Assembly: GCA_964057225.1 (NCBI GenBank)
Contig: OZ059895.1
Location: 12,648,001 to 12,712,000 of the forward strand
Source: Auanema rhodensis
Taxonomy: Eukaryota; Nematoda; Chromadorea; Rhabditida; Rhabditidae
Direction of reading: 5' to 3'
Length of the DNA stretch: 64,000 bases
The notes below the pieces were generated by a model that was not told the DNA's origin, searched no databases, and was given only the letters and a program-made list of their open reading frames with translations. The number at the start of each line of letters is the position of its first letter. The first letter of the stretch is position 1. Both the position numbers and the translations under genes were made by a program. Shown here piece after piece: positions 51,501 to 61,406 of the stretch.

Positions 51501-51825
51501 AAACGATATAGAAGATAATAACGCAAAAACATACGAAAAGCTACGAGATCAATTCAAGAATGAAAACAGAAAGGAGCTATTTGAGGACAGAAACAAAAAC
51601 TCACCAGCAATCAAAAATTGGAACACTACACTTGCCGCAGCACTAGGAATACGAAATGAAAACTCACGCCCGTATCATGTTAAACTACAACCCAAAAGAA
51701 AAACACAAGACGAAGAAATCAGAAGTAATGGAAAATTGGAACTACATGGAAAAGCGGATCAAAGCAAAAAGCAGCAGAATAAATCTCCAACGCAAAACAA
51801 AGGAGAACAAGTACGAAACTTTTAA
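48538..51825 (+). CDS. Pol: reverse transcriptase, RNase H, integrase (element C)
   Basis: 1095 codons. RT with catalytic YLDD at 157-160; RNase H with D-G-S near 303, a catalytic Glu and T-D-H; HHCC zinc-binding domain near 520-565; integrase triad Asp597, Asp657, Glu693, with the D-35-E spacing exact; a GPY/F-type module near 820. The C-terminal 200 residues are a low-complexity acidic and Asn/Gln-rich tail with a Glu run. All catalytic residues are present. The frame is open upstream of this ATG and overlaps the protease frame by roughly 80 bp at -1, so expression by -1 frameshifting is likely. It overlaps no other gene; the next ORF begins 165 bp downstream. Confidence 0.95.
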   Translation: MPGKTPSFKITYRIPLSQQEEVEKQIEEMLQQRIIEPSNSMTTSPVILVKKKDKTYRFVTDFRALNAITQKQVYVISNIQDILDLAAGARIFSNFDLVSGFFQIPLKKEDRHLTAFTTTSGTYQYCRMPMGLCGSPHTFQNAIRYLQSMVKCKLFVYLDDLLLISESTTAHLKDIEEVLEAVTQIGFKIKLKKCAFARKEVKFLGYIVGQEGIKPDPHKIKAIQDYPQPKSTTGVRAFMGVVNYFRRFIKNAAEIATPLYNLTRKDTLFKWTEEEEIAFNTLKKTLTQAPVLQAPIPKRPYVIENDGSMIAVGAVLLQAKDDQEPLHPIAFASRKLNKAERNYPPIEVEALALTFAVKQFRTYILGTATKIITDHRPLTSLMTRKDLIGRLAKFQIVLQEYDIEIIYRPGKLNSVCDALSRYFEDEINEAKPPAKKKNERKTTEDTIHQINTFTIADIRSVQNQSNWIKETMDKIKNNTAGRQLTDRYIVYNDVLYSKPKRSLQVPRTILPREEHIINPIMKKFHEDPTLGAHLGINKTMDSISRRFTWTGMQEDITNYINRCLACAKRKNNPHEATVEPMKNFPTSTKPWQRVHMDILGPLPRTEQENRYVLSIQDSFSKWIIAIPLIRQTSEEIISAIEKYLFYVFGPPVTIITDNGSNFISNDFTTMCSNFGTTHHTTMPYYKNANGQVERLHRTIEEALTVYVNDEQNDWDKILPKITFTLNRLPNATTKTSPYECLFGQVARLPIDKNLETPEEQNTTDQLKNLRDIQEKVKEKIATNEERMKQKYDQAHRTKERILDIGDRVFVQRANPSNKLQIRRDGPYRIVTIEGNNISITDQDGNIIKAHKNNIRYFPPDDNLISTRNNEEEEEEDQDIANEEEEEEEEASWNNLDEWEQTNNTENNNNCYPTGSPDTLAQLLPITGNNRGVNEKEIEQNSETPDDLATARRITNSNIQLEDESTTIDRIQEDLRQLTPFSQEEGPNQNDIEDNNAKTYEKLRDQFKNENRKELFEDRNKNSPAIKNWNTTLAAALGIRNENSRPYHVKLQPKRKTQDEEIRSNGKLELHGKADQSKKQQNKSPTQNKGEQVRNF

Positions 51826-51989
51826 TTAACTAACAAAAATCGTAGAATTGTAAAAATAATTTTTCTTTCTTTCGTATAGTACATTAAACATAAGACATAG
51901 ATCAAAAACCACCGAAATTCTAATTTCTATCCTTTAATTTTAACAAATTGTAACAATCACTGAAAAACAAACTATATAAAGAGAAAATT

Positions 51990-52628
51990 TTGATAGAGAA
52001 AAATTCAATAACACTTTTCTTACTCAAAATGACCTCCTCTCTCGCCAACGTCACACTCTCTACATTCCTCGCAACTCCAACACCACTGGTCCCTCTAGCG
52101 ACCACTATTGAACAAGAATGGATAGAGGTAGAAAACCTTCGCGAAGGTCTTCTACCTATCAACTGCATGAAGCCGAACTTAGGACCAATAATAAGCCTCC
52201 AAACGAGCAAATTGGAAAAGAAGACACAGCACATCCTATTTATGATGGGACTATTGGAGGAGAAAACCAAAAACTATAAGGAACACAATCTGAAGGAGCT
52301 TCGCCAGCATCAAAAGAAATGGACAGAAGGATGTTCTCTTAGCCAGAAAGAGAACAGAATCCGAAACATAATGCTGGGACAAACCGCCAGAACGCAGACC
52401 ACAGCTGACATCTACAAAGCAATGCCGACGTGGACAACACAGATGACACAACAAGCTGTAGGAAATAGCGGAACCGAAGAAGAAGCATCGTGGATAGAGA
52501 TAGGGCAAGACCTATCAGTAGTAATCAAAAAACTACTGACAAAAAGGACTACCAACATGTCCGCATCAAAAAGTAAGGCAAAAGCAGTTAGCCAAACCAA
52601 ATTCTATCTTTTTTCTCTTTATAAATAG
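51990..52628 (+). CDS. Accessory ORF downstream of pol, element C (C-terminus altered)
   Basis: 212 codons, or 199 from the second ATG at 52029. No signal peptide, membrane segment or known motif seen. The sequence is rich in Thr, Gln, Lys and Glu with predicted helical, charged stretches. The copy in element D (61407-62090) is almost identical up to AKAVSQT and then has a different, longer end. Here a deletion of about 85 bp joins that point to the 3' UTR, so the last 10 or so residues are read from UTR. Lies where env sits in retroviruses, but it does not resemble an envelope. Function unknown. Confidence 0.65.
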   Translation: MIEKNSITLFLLKMTSSLANVTLSTFLATPTPLVPLATTIEQEWIEVENLREGLLPINCMKPNLGPIISLQTSKLEKKTQHILFMMGLLEEKTKNYKEHNLKELRQHQKKWTEGCSLSQKENRIRNIMLGQTARTQTTADIYKAMPTWTTQMTQQAVGNSGTEEEASWIEIGQDLSVVIKKLLTKRTTNMSASKSKAKAVSQTKFYLFSLYK

Positions 52629-52737
52629 TTTGTTGAAAAATTTGCTTTATCTCATGCCATTTTATTTTTTATTTTTCTCTCTTAATTATTATTTGCATAT
52701 AACAGCTGAGGTCAGCTGACTTGTATCCGTTGGGGCA
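52629..52737 (+). other. 3' UTR and polypurine tract of element C
   Basis: AT-rich stretch ending GTTGGGGCA just before the LTR; the G run is a weak polypurine-tract candidate. The same GGGGCA precedes the LTR in element D. Confidence 0.5.
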
Positions 52738-53154
52738 TGTTACATACATATCTCGAAGGAAAGCAGCTGACCATGGCAGCTGCTATTATAAAACTAATGC
52801 AGATAGTTTTTAAGCAATTCTGAGAATATTCTAGATGCACTTTTTATAAGCTTTGTAACAATTTGTGTAAACTGAGTAGGAGTTGTATGGATATATAAAC
52901 CTGAGTCCTCAAGACTCAGGCATCTCATTATCTCATTATCTTACTTTCTCTTTATCTTCTTTATATTCTCTTTCTTAACTCTAGCTTTAATCTTTGTATA
53001 ATTATATTATAATGCGAACAATAAACCTTTATATATTTCATCTCTTGTTTCTTATTTCACCTTACATTACACACTTATATTTAAAATCATACTCATCTTC
53101 TCATAGTCTGTTTGGATCTCTCAACTTGGAACCATTGGGAATCCAAATGGAACG
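52738..53154 (+). repeat. 3' LTR of element C
   Basis: 417 bp, same ends as the 5' LTR, one difference seen. Its outer edge joins 5S-array spacer sequence at 53155. Confidence 0.92.
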
Positions 53155-53212
53155 TTGGAAAAAAAACAATAACGAGGATAAGTATGTAAATCATTGAATA
53201 TCAGGTATTTTC

Positions 53213-53331
53213 GCTTACGACCATACCACGTTGAAAGTACGCCATCCCGTCCGATCTGGCAAGTCAAGCAACGTTGGGCCCGGTTAGTACTTGGATCGGA
53301 GACGGCTTGGGAATCCCGGGTGCCGTAAGCT
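53213..53331 (+). rRNA. 5S ribosomal RNA, copy 1
   Basis: 119 nt from GCTTACGACC to CCGTAAGCT; the two ends pair as the 5S terminal helix. The core (CATCCCGTCCGATCTGGCAA, TAGTACTTGGATCGGAGACGG) matches nematode 5S. Transcribed by Pol III from internal A-box and C-box control elements; the run CTTTT at the 3' end serves as terminator. The 27-bp fragment 134 bp after the start of this copy reads GCAATG where most units read GCCATG. Confidence 0.96.
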
Positions 53332-53741
53332 TTTCAAATTTTTTTAACGATCATACCACGTTGAAAGTACGCAATGCAGCTGATTTTCAATTTTATCTCT
53401 TCCGTAACAAATGTTTTTAATTTTCCAGCAGTTTTACTTAGATAGCTCAACCCAAGGCATCAAAATATCTTCAATCTTATTTCTATATTACAGTTATAAA
53501 CCAGTAGTTTATGAACCTTCATCTTAACTTTACTGTTTCTATCTATTTCCTATTGAAACAAACATTGTTTAAACACTATACAACTGTGAAACCTTTTTTA
53601 ATTTATTGTATTTGGATCTCATAAGATTTGATATCATCGAGGGATTTAGATGTAACGTAGAAAATTACATAACTAACATGAAATTGAAAAAAAAACAATA
53701 ACGAGGATAAGTATGTAAATCATTGAATATCAGGTATTTTC

Positions 53742-53860
53742 GCTTACGACCATACCACGTTGAAAGTACGCCATCCCGTCCGATCTGGCAAGTCAAGCAA
53801 CGTTGGGCCCGGTTAGTACTTGGATCGGAGACGGCTTGGGAATCCCGGGTGCCGTAAGCT
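53742..53860 (+). rRNA. 5S ribosomal RNA, copy 2
   Basis: Same sequence; its downstream fragment also has GCAATG. Confidence 0.96.
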
Positions 53861-54269
53861 TTTCAATTTTTTTTAACGATCATACCACGTTGAAAGTACG
53901 CAATGCAGCTGATTTTCAATTTTATCTCTTCCGTAACAAATGTTTTTAATTTTCCAGCAGTTTTACTTAGATAGCTCAACCCAAGGCATCAAAATATCTT
54001 CAATCTTATTTCTATATTACAGTTATAAACCAGTAGTTTATGAACCTTCATCTTAACTTTACTGTTTCTATCTATTTCCTATTGAAACAAACATTGTTTA
54101 AACACTATACAACTGTGAAACCTTTTTTAATTTATTGTATTTGGAGCTCATAAGATTTGATATCATCGAGGAATTTAGATGTAACGTAGAAAATTACATA
54201 ACTAACATGAAATTGAAAAAAAACAATAACGAGGATAAGTATGTAAATCATTGAATATCAGATTTTTTC

Positions 54270-54300
54270 GCTTACGACCATACCACGTTGAAAGTACGCC
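54270..54300 (+). pseudogene. 5S rRNA remnant (deleted unit 1)
   Basis: Only nt 1-31 remain, then the sequence continues as after the downstream 27-bp fragment. The missing length is 130 bp, the exact distance between the two short direct repeats. Upstream reads CAGATTTTTTCGC. Confidence 0.9.
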
Positions 54301-54669
54301 ATGCAGCTGATTTTCAATTTTATCTCTTCCGTAACAAATGTTTTTAATTTTCCAGCAGTTTTACTTAGATAGCTCAACCCAAGGCATCAAAATATCTTCA
54401 ATCTTATTTCTATATTACAGTTATAAACCAGTAGTTTATGAACCTTCATCTTAACTTTACTGTTTCTATCTATTTCCTATTGGAACAAACATTGTTTTAA
54501 CACTATACAACTGTGAAACCTTTTTTAATTTATTGTATTTGGAGCTCATAAGATTTGATATCATCGAGGAATTTAGATGTAACGTAGAAAATTACATAAC
54601 TAACATGAAATTGGAAAAAAAAACAATAACGAGGATAAGTATGTAAATCATTGAATATCAGGTATTTTC

Positions 54670-54788
54670 GCTTACGACCATACCACGTTGAAAGTACGCC
54701 ATCCCGTCCGATCTGGCAAGTCAAGCAACGTTGGGCCCGGTTAGTACTTGGATCGGAGACGGCTTGGGAATCCCGGGTGCCGTAAGCT
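54670..54788 (+). rRNA. 5S ribosomal RNA, copy 3
   Basis: Consensus. Confidence 0.96.
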
Positions 54789-55198
54789 TTTCAAATTTTT
54801 TTAACGATCATACCACGTTGAAAGTACGCCATGCAGCTGATTTTCAATTTTATCTCTTCAGTAACAAATGTTTTTAATTTTCCAGCAGTTTTACTTAGAT
54901 AGCTCAACCCAAGGCATCAAAATATCTTCAATCTTATTTCTATATTACAGTTATAAACCAGTAGTTTATGAACCTTCATCTTAACTTTACTGTTTCTATC
55001 TATTTCCTATTGAAACAAACATTGTTTTAACACTATACAACTGTGAAACCTTTTTTAATTTATTGTATTTGGAGCTCATAAGATTTGATATCATCGAGGA
55101 ATTTAGATGTAACGTAGAAAATTACATAACTAACATGAAATTGGAAAAAAAACAATAACGAGGATAAGTATGTAAATCATTGAATATCAGGTATTTTC

Positions 55199-55317
55199 GC
55201 TTACGACCATACCACGTTGAAAGTACGCCATCCCGTCCGATCTGGCAAGTCAAGCAACGTTGGGCCCGGTTAGTACTTGGATCGGAGACGGCTTGGGAAT
55301 CCCGGGTGCCGTAAGCT
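55199..55317 (+). rRNA. 5S ribosomal RNA, copy 4
   Basis: Consensus. Confidence 0.96.
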
Positions 55318-55727
55318 TTTCAAATTTTTTTAACGATCATACCACGTTGAAAGTACGCCATGCAGCTGATTTTCAATTTTATCTCTTCAGTAACAAATGT
55401 TTTTAATTTTCCAGCAGTTTTACTTAGATAGCTCAACCCAAGGCATCAAAATATCTTCAATCTTATTTCTATATTACAGTTATAAACCAGTAGTTTATGA
55501 ACCTTCATCTTAACTTTACTGTTTCTATCTATTTCCTATTGAAACAAACATTGTTTTAACACTATACAACTGTGAAACCTTTTTTAATTTATTGTATTTG
55601 GAGCTCATAAGATTTGATATCATCGAGGAATTTAGATGTAACGTAGAAAATTACATAACTAACATGAAATTGGAAAAAAAACAATAACGAGGATAAGTAT
55701 GTAAATCATTGAATATCAGGTATTTTC

Positions 55728-55846
55728 GCTTACGACCATACCACGTTGAAAGTACGCCATCCCGTCCGATCTGGCAAGTCAAGCAACGTTGGGCCCGGTT
55801 AGTACTTGGATCGGAGACGGCTTGGGAATCCCGGGTGCCGTAAGCT
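55728..55846 (+). rRNA. 5S ribosomal RNA, copy 5
   Basis: Consensus. Confidence 0.96.
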
Positions 55847-56256
55847 TTTCAAATTTTTTTAACGATCATACCACGTTGAAAGTACGCCATGCAGCTGATT
55901 TTCAATTTTATCTCTTCAGTAACAAATGTTTTTAATTTTCCAGCAGTTTTACTTAGATAGCTCAACCCAAGGCATCAAAATATCTTCAATCTTATTTCTA
56001 TATTACAGTTATAAACCAGTAGTTTATGAACCTTCATCTTAACTTTACTGTTTCTATCTATTTCCTATTGAAACAAACATTGTTTTAACACTATACAACT
56101 GTGAAACCTTTTTTAATTTATTGTATTTGGAGCTCATAAGATTTGATATCATCGAGGAATTTAGATGTAACGTAGAAAATTACATAACTAACATGAAATT
56201 GGAAAAAAAACAATAACGAGGATAAGTATGTAAATCATTGAATATCAGGTATTTTC

Positions 56257-56375
56257 GCTTACGACCATACCACGTTGAAAGTACGCCATCCCGTCCGATC
56301 TGGCAAGTCAAGCAACGTTGGGCCCGGTTAGTACTTGGATCGGAGACGGCTTGGGAATCCCGGGTGCCGTAAGCT
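56257..56375 (+). rRNA. 5S ribosomal RNA, copy 6
   Basis: Consensus. Confidence 0.96.
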
Positions 56376-56785
56376 TTTCAAATTTTTTTAACGATCATAC
56401 CACGTTGAAAGTACGCCATGCAGCTGATTTTCAATTTTATCTCTTCAGTAACAAATGTTTTTAATTTTCCAGCAGTTTTACTTAGATAGCTCAACCCAAG
56501 GCATCAAAATATCTTCAATCTTATTTCTATATTACAGTTATAAACCAGTAGTTTATGAACCTTCATCTTAACTTTACTGTTTCTATCTATTTCCTATTGA
56601 AACAAACATTGTTTTAACACTATACAACTGTGAAACCTTTTTTAATTTATTGTATTTGGAGCTCATAAGATTTGATATCATCGAGGAATTTAGATGTAAC
56701 GTAGAAAATTACATAACTAACATGAAATTGGAAAAAAAACAATAACGAGGATAAGTATGTAAATCATTGAATATCAGATTTTTTC

Positions 56786-56904
56786 GCTTACGACCATACC
56801 ACGTTGAAAGTACGCCATCCCGTCCGATCTGGCAAGTCAAGCAACGTTGGGCCCGGTTAGTACTTGGATCGGAGACGGCTTGGGAATCCCGGGTGCCGTA
56901 AGCT
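56786..56904 (+). rRNA. 5S ribosomal RNA, copy 7
   Basis: Consensus gene; upstream CAGATTTTTTCGC, the variant shared with both deleted units. Confidence 0.96.
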
Positions 56905-57314
56905 TTTCAAATTTTTTTAACGATCATACCACGTTGAAAGTACGCCATGCAGCTGATTTTCAATTTTATCTCTTCAGTAACAAATGTTTTTAATTTTCCA
57001 GCAGTTTTACTTAGATAGCTCAACCCAAGGCATCAAAATATCTTCAATCTTATTTCTATATTACAGTTATAAACCAGTAGTTTATGAACCTTCATCTTAA
57101 CTTTACTGTTTCTATCTATTTCCTATTGAAACAAACAATGTTTTAACACTATACAACTGTGAAACCTTTTTTAATTTATTGTATTTGGATCTCCTAAGAT
57201 TTGATATCATCGAGGGATTTAGATGTAACGTAGAAAATTACATAACTAACATGAAATTGAAAAAAAAACAATAACGAGGATAAGTATGTAAATCATTGAA
57301 TATCAGATTTTTTC

Positions 57315-57345
57315 GCTTACGACCATACCACGTTGAAAGTACGCC
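57315..57345 (+). pseudogene. 5S rRNA remnant (deleted unit 2)
   Basis: Same 31-nt remnant and same junction as the remnant at 54270. Confidence 0.9.
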
Positions 57346-57713
57346 ATGCAGCTGATTTTCAATTTTATCTCTTCCGTAACAAATGTTTTTAATTTTCCAG
57401 CAGTTTTACTTAGATAGCTCAACCCAAGGCGTCAAAATATCTTCAATCTTATTTCTATATTACAGTTATAAACCAGTAGTTTATGAACCTTCATCTTAAC
57501 TTTACTGTTTCTATCTATTTCCTATTGAAACAAACATTGTTTTAACACTATACAACTGTGAAACCTTTTTTAATTTATTGTATTTGGAGCTCATAAGATT
57601 TGATATCATCGAGGAATTTAGATGTAACGTAGAAAATTACATAACTAACATGAAATTGGAAAAAAAACAATAACGAGGATAAGTATGTAAATCATTGAAT
57701 ATCAGGTATTTTC

Positions 57714-57832
57714 GCTTACGACCATACCACGTTGAAAGTACGCCATCCCGTCCGATCTGGCAAGTCAAGCAACGTTGGGCCCGGTTAGTACTTGGATCGG
57801 AGACGGCTTGGGAATCCCGGGTGCCGTAAGCT
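57714..57832 (+). rRNA. 5S ribosomal RNA, copy 8
   Basis: Consensus. Confidence 0.96.
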
Positions 57833-58242
57833 TTTCAAATTTTTTTAACGATCATACCACGTTGAAAGTACGCCATGCAGCTGATTTTCAATTTTATCTC
57901 TTCCGTAACAAATGTTTTTAATTTTCCAGCAGTTTTACTTAGATAGCTCAACCCAAGGCATCAAAATATCTTCAATCTTATTTCTATATTACAGTTATAA
58001 ACCAGTAGTTTATGAACCTTCATCTTAACTTTACTGTTTCTATCTATTTCCTATTGAAACAAACATTGTTTTAACACTATACAACTGTGAAACCTTTTTT
58101 AATTTATTGTATTTGGAGCTCATAAGATTTGATATCATCGAGGAATTTAGATGTAACGTAGAAAATTACATAACTAACATGAAATTGGAAAAAAAACAAT
58201 AACGAGGATAAGTATGTAAATCATTGAATATCAGGTATTTTC

Positions 58243-58361
58243 GCTTACGACCATACCACGTTGAAAGTACGCCATCCCGTCCGATCTGGCAAGTCAAGCA
58301 ACGTTGGGCCCGGTTAGTACTTGGATCGGAGACGGCTTGGGAATCCCGGGTGCCGTAAGCT
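58243..58361 (+). rRNA. 5S ribosomal RNA, copy 9
   Basis: Consensus. Confidence 0.96.
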
Positions 58362-58771
58362 TTTCAAATTTTTTTAACGATCATACCACGTTGAAAGTAC
58401 GCCATGCAGCTGATTTTCAATTTTATCTCTTCAGTAACAAATGTTTTTAATTTTCCAGCAGTTTTACTTAGATAGCTCAACCCAAGGCATCAAAATATCT
58501 TCAATCTTATTTCTATATTACAGTTATAAACCAGTAGTTTATGAACCTTCATCTTAACTTTACTGTTTCTATCTATTTCCTATTGAAACAAACATTGTTT
58601 TAACACTATACAACTGTGAAACCTTTTTTAATTTATTGTATTTGGAGCTCATAAGATTTGATATCATCGAGGAATTTAGATGTAACGTAGAAAATTACAT
58701 AACTAACATGAAATTGGAAAAAAAACAATAACGAGGATAAGTATGTAAATCATTGAATATCAGGTATTTTC

Positions 58772-58890
58772 GCTTACGACCATACCACGTTGAAAGTACG
58801 CCATCCCGTCCGATCTGGCAAGTCAAGCAACGTTGGGCCCGGTTAGTACTTGGATCGGAGACGGCTTGGGAATCCCGGGTGCCGTAAGCT
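58772..58890 (+). rRNA. 5S ribosomal RNA, copy 10
   Basis: Consensus. Confidence 0.96.
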
Positions 58891-59300
58891 TTTCAAATTT
58901 TTTTAACGATCATACCACGTTGAAAGTACGCCATGCAGCTGATTTTCAATTTTATCTCTTCAGTAACAAATGTTTTTAATTTTCCAGCAGTTTTACTTAG
59001 ATAGCTCAACCCAAGGCATCAAAATATCTTCAATCTTATTTCTATATTACAGTTATAAACCAGTAGTTTATGAACCTTCATCTTAACTTTACTGTTTCTA
59101 TCTATTTCCTATTGAAACAAACATTGTTTTAACACTATACAACTGTGAAACCTTTTTTAATTTATTGTATTTGGAGCTCATAAGATTTGATATCATCGAG
59201 GAATTTAGATGTAACGTAGAAAATTACATAACTAACATGAAATTGGAAAAAAAACAATAACGAGGATAAGTATGTAAATCATTGAATATCAGGTATTTTC

Positions 59301-59419
59301 GCTTACGACCATACCACGTTGAAAGTACGCCATCCCGTCCGATCTGGCAAGTCAAGCAACGTTGGGCCCGGTTAGTACTTGGATCGGAGACGGCTTGGGA
59401 ATCCCGGGTGCCGTAAGCT
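59301..59419 (+). rRNA. 5S ribosomal RNA, copy 11
   Basis: Consensus. Confidence 0.96.
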
Positions 59420-59829
59420 TTTCAAATTTTTTTAACGATCATACCACGTTGAAAGTACGCCATGCAGCTGATTTTCAATTTTATCTCTTCAGTAACAAAT
59501 GTTTTTAATTTTCCAGCAGTTTTACTTAGATAGCTCAACCCAAGGCATCAAAATATCTTCAATCTTATTTCTATATTACAGTTATAAACCAGTAGTTTAT
59601 GAACCTTCATCTTAACTTTACTGTTTCTATCTATTTCCTATTGAAACAAACATTGTTTTAACACTATACAACTGTGAAACCTTTTTTAATTTATTGTATT
59701 TGGAGCTCATAAGATTTGATATCATCGAGGAATTTAGATGTAACGTAGAAAATTACATAACTAACATGAAATTGGAAAAAAAACAATAACGAGGATAAGT
59801 ATGTAAATCATTGAATATCAGGTATTTTC

Positions 59830-59948
59830 GCTTACGACCATACCACGTTGAAAGTACGCCATCCCGTCCGATCTGGCAAGTCAAGCAACGTTGGGCCCGG
59901 TTAGTAGTTGGATCGGAGACGGCTTGGGAATCCCGGGTGCCGTAAGCT
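59830..59948 (+). rRNA. 5S ribosomal RNA, copy 12 (variant)
   Basis: C78>G at 59907 (TAGTAGTTGG for TAGTACTTGG), in or next to the internal C box. Confidence 0.94.
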
Positions 59949-60358
59949 TTTCAAATTTTTTTAACGATCATACCACGTTGAAAGTACGCCATGCAGCTGA
60001 TTTTCAATTTTATCTCTTCAGTAACAAATGTTTTTAATTTTCCAGCAGTTTTACTTAGATAGCTCAACCCAAGGCATCAAAATATCTTCAATCTTATTTC
60101 TATATTACAGTTATAAACCAGTAGTTTATGAACCTTCATCTTAACTTTACTGTTTCTATCTATTTCCTATTGAAACAAACATTGTTTTAACACTATACAA
60201 CTGTGAAACCTTTTTTAATTTATTGTATTTGGAGCTCATAAGATTTGATATCATCGAGGAATTTAGATGTAACGTAGAAAATTACATAACTAACATGAAA
60301 TTGGAAAAAAAACAATAACGAGGATAAGTATGTAAATCATTGAATATCAGGTATTTTC

Positions 60359-60477
60359 GCTTACGACCATACCACGTTGAAAGTACGCCATCCCGTCCGA
60401 TCTGGCAAGTCAAGCAACGTTGGGCCCGGTTAGTACTTGGATCGGAGACGGCTTGGGAATCCCGGGTGCCGTAAGCT
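60359..60477 (+). rRNA. 5S ribosomal RNA, copy 13
   Basis: Consensus; last copy, 325 bp of spacer before the LTR of element D. Confidence 0.96.
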
Positions 60478-60802
60478 TTTCAAATTTTTTTAACGATCAT
60501 ACCACGTTGAAAGTACGCCATGCAGCTGATTTTCAATTTTATCTCTTCAGTAACAAATGTTTTTAATTTTCCAGCAGTTTTACTTAGATAGCTCAACCCA
60601 AGGCATCAAAATATCTTCAATCTTATTTCTATATTACAGTTATAAACCAGTAGTTTATGAACCTTCATCTTAACTTCACTGTTTCTATCTATTTCCTATT
60701 GAAACAAACATTGTTTTAACACTATACAACTGTGAAACCTTTTTTAATTTATTGTATTTGGAGCTCATAAGATTTGATATCATCGAGGAATTTAGATGTA
60801 AC

Positions 60803-61219
60803 CGTTCCATTTAGATTCTCAATGGTTCCAAGTTGAGAGATCCAAACAGACTATGAGAAGATGAGTATGATTTTAAATATAAGTGTGTAATGTAAGGTGA
60901 AATAAGAAACAAAAGATGAAATGTATAAAGGTTTATTGTTCGCATTATAATATAATTATACCAAGATTAAAGCTAGAGTTAAGAAAGAGAATATAAAGAA
61001 GATAAAGAGAAAGTAAGATAATGAGATAATGAGATGCCTGAGTCTTGAGGACTCAGGTTTATATATCCATACAACTCCTACTCAGTTTACACAAATTGTT
61101 ACAAAGCTTATAAAAAGTGCATCTAGAATATTCTCAGAATTGCTTAAAAACTATCTGCATTAGTTTAATAATAGCAGCTGCCATGGTCAGCTGCTTTCCT
61201 TTGAGATATGTATGTAACA
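60803..61219 (-). repeat. 3' LTR of element D
   Basis: 417 bp, the same length and ends as the LTRs of element C, with about six or seven differences from them. It joins 5S spacer sequence at 60802. Confidence 0.92.
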
Positions 61220-61406
61220 TGCCCCAACGGATACAAGTCAGCTGACCTCAGCTGTTATATGCAAATAATAAGAGAGAAAAATAAAAAAAAAAATAAAATG
61301 GCATGAGATAAAGCAAATTTTTTTTTTTTTTTCAACAAACTATTGATAAAGAGAAAAATTTCAAGAGATAGAATTTTATAAATGATTTAAACCTTTCCTC
61401 TCTTCT
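61220..61406 (-). other. 3' UTR of element D
   Basis: AT-rich stretch with A and T homopolymer runs (T14 near 61319-61332). It retains the sequence between the accessory ORF stop and the region to which element C has deleted. Confidence 0.6.

Larger units (their letters stand above)
42797..53154 (+). mobile_element. Element C: Ty3/Gypsy-like LTR retrotransposon with glycoprotein module
   Basis: 10,358 bp between the outer edges of two 417-bp LTRs. Order: LTR, primer-binding site, leader, broken gag (44442-45927), mucin-like/glycoprotein/protease frame (45617-48511), pol (48538-51825), an extra ORF (51990-52628), LTR. The two LTRs differ at about one position (CTCAAAGG against CTCGAAGG), so the insertion is recent. 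The left flank is the tRNA array (GATTTAA), the right flank the 5S array (TTGGAAA): no target-site duplication. Element D is a close relative in the opposite orientation. Confidence 0.92.
53155..60802 (+). repeat. 5S rRNA tandem array, 529-bp unit
   Basis: Fifteen head-to-tail units; 13 carry a full 119-nt 5S gene and two (at 54270 and 57315) have lost it. Unit length is 529 bp, or 399-400 bp in the two deleted ones. Each full unit also has, starting 134 bp after the 5S start, a 27-bp copy of 5S nt 5-31 with one mismatch (ACGATC for ACGACC). The remaining spacer of about 370 bp is AT-rich; I looked for an SL1 RNA gene, which often accompanies 5S in nematodes, and saw none. No protein gene. 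Confidence 0.95.

Noticed and set aside
51920..52600. Antisense ORFs opposite the accessory ORF, also at 61480-62160
   Set aside because: Both copies have them only because the sense ORF is conserved; the composition (Cys, Phe, Ser runs) is typical of shadow frames.
53340..53375. Second 5S gene in each unit
   Set aside because: Only 27 bp match the 5S 5' end; the rest of the gene is absent, so it is a fragment.
54530..54724. 64-codon ORF overlapping the 5S gene at 54670
   Set aside because: It reads across spacer and rRNA gene; other units break it.
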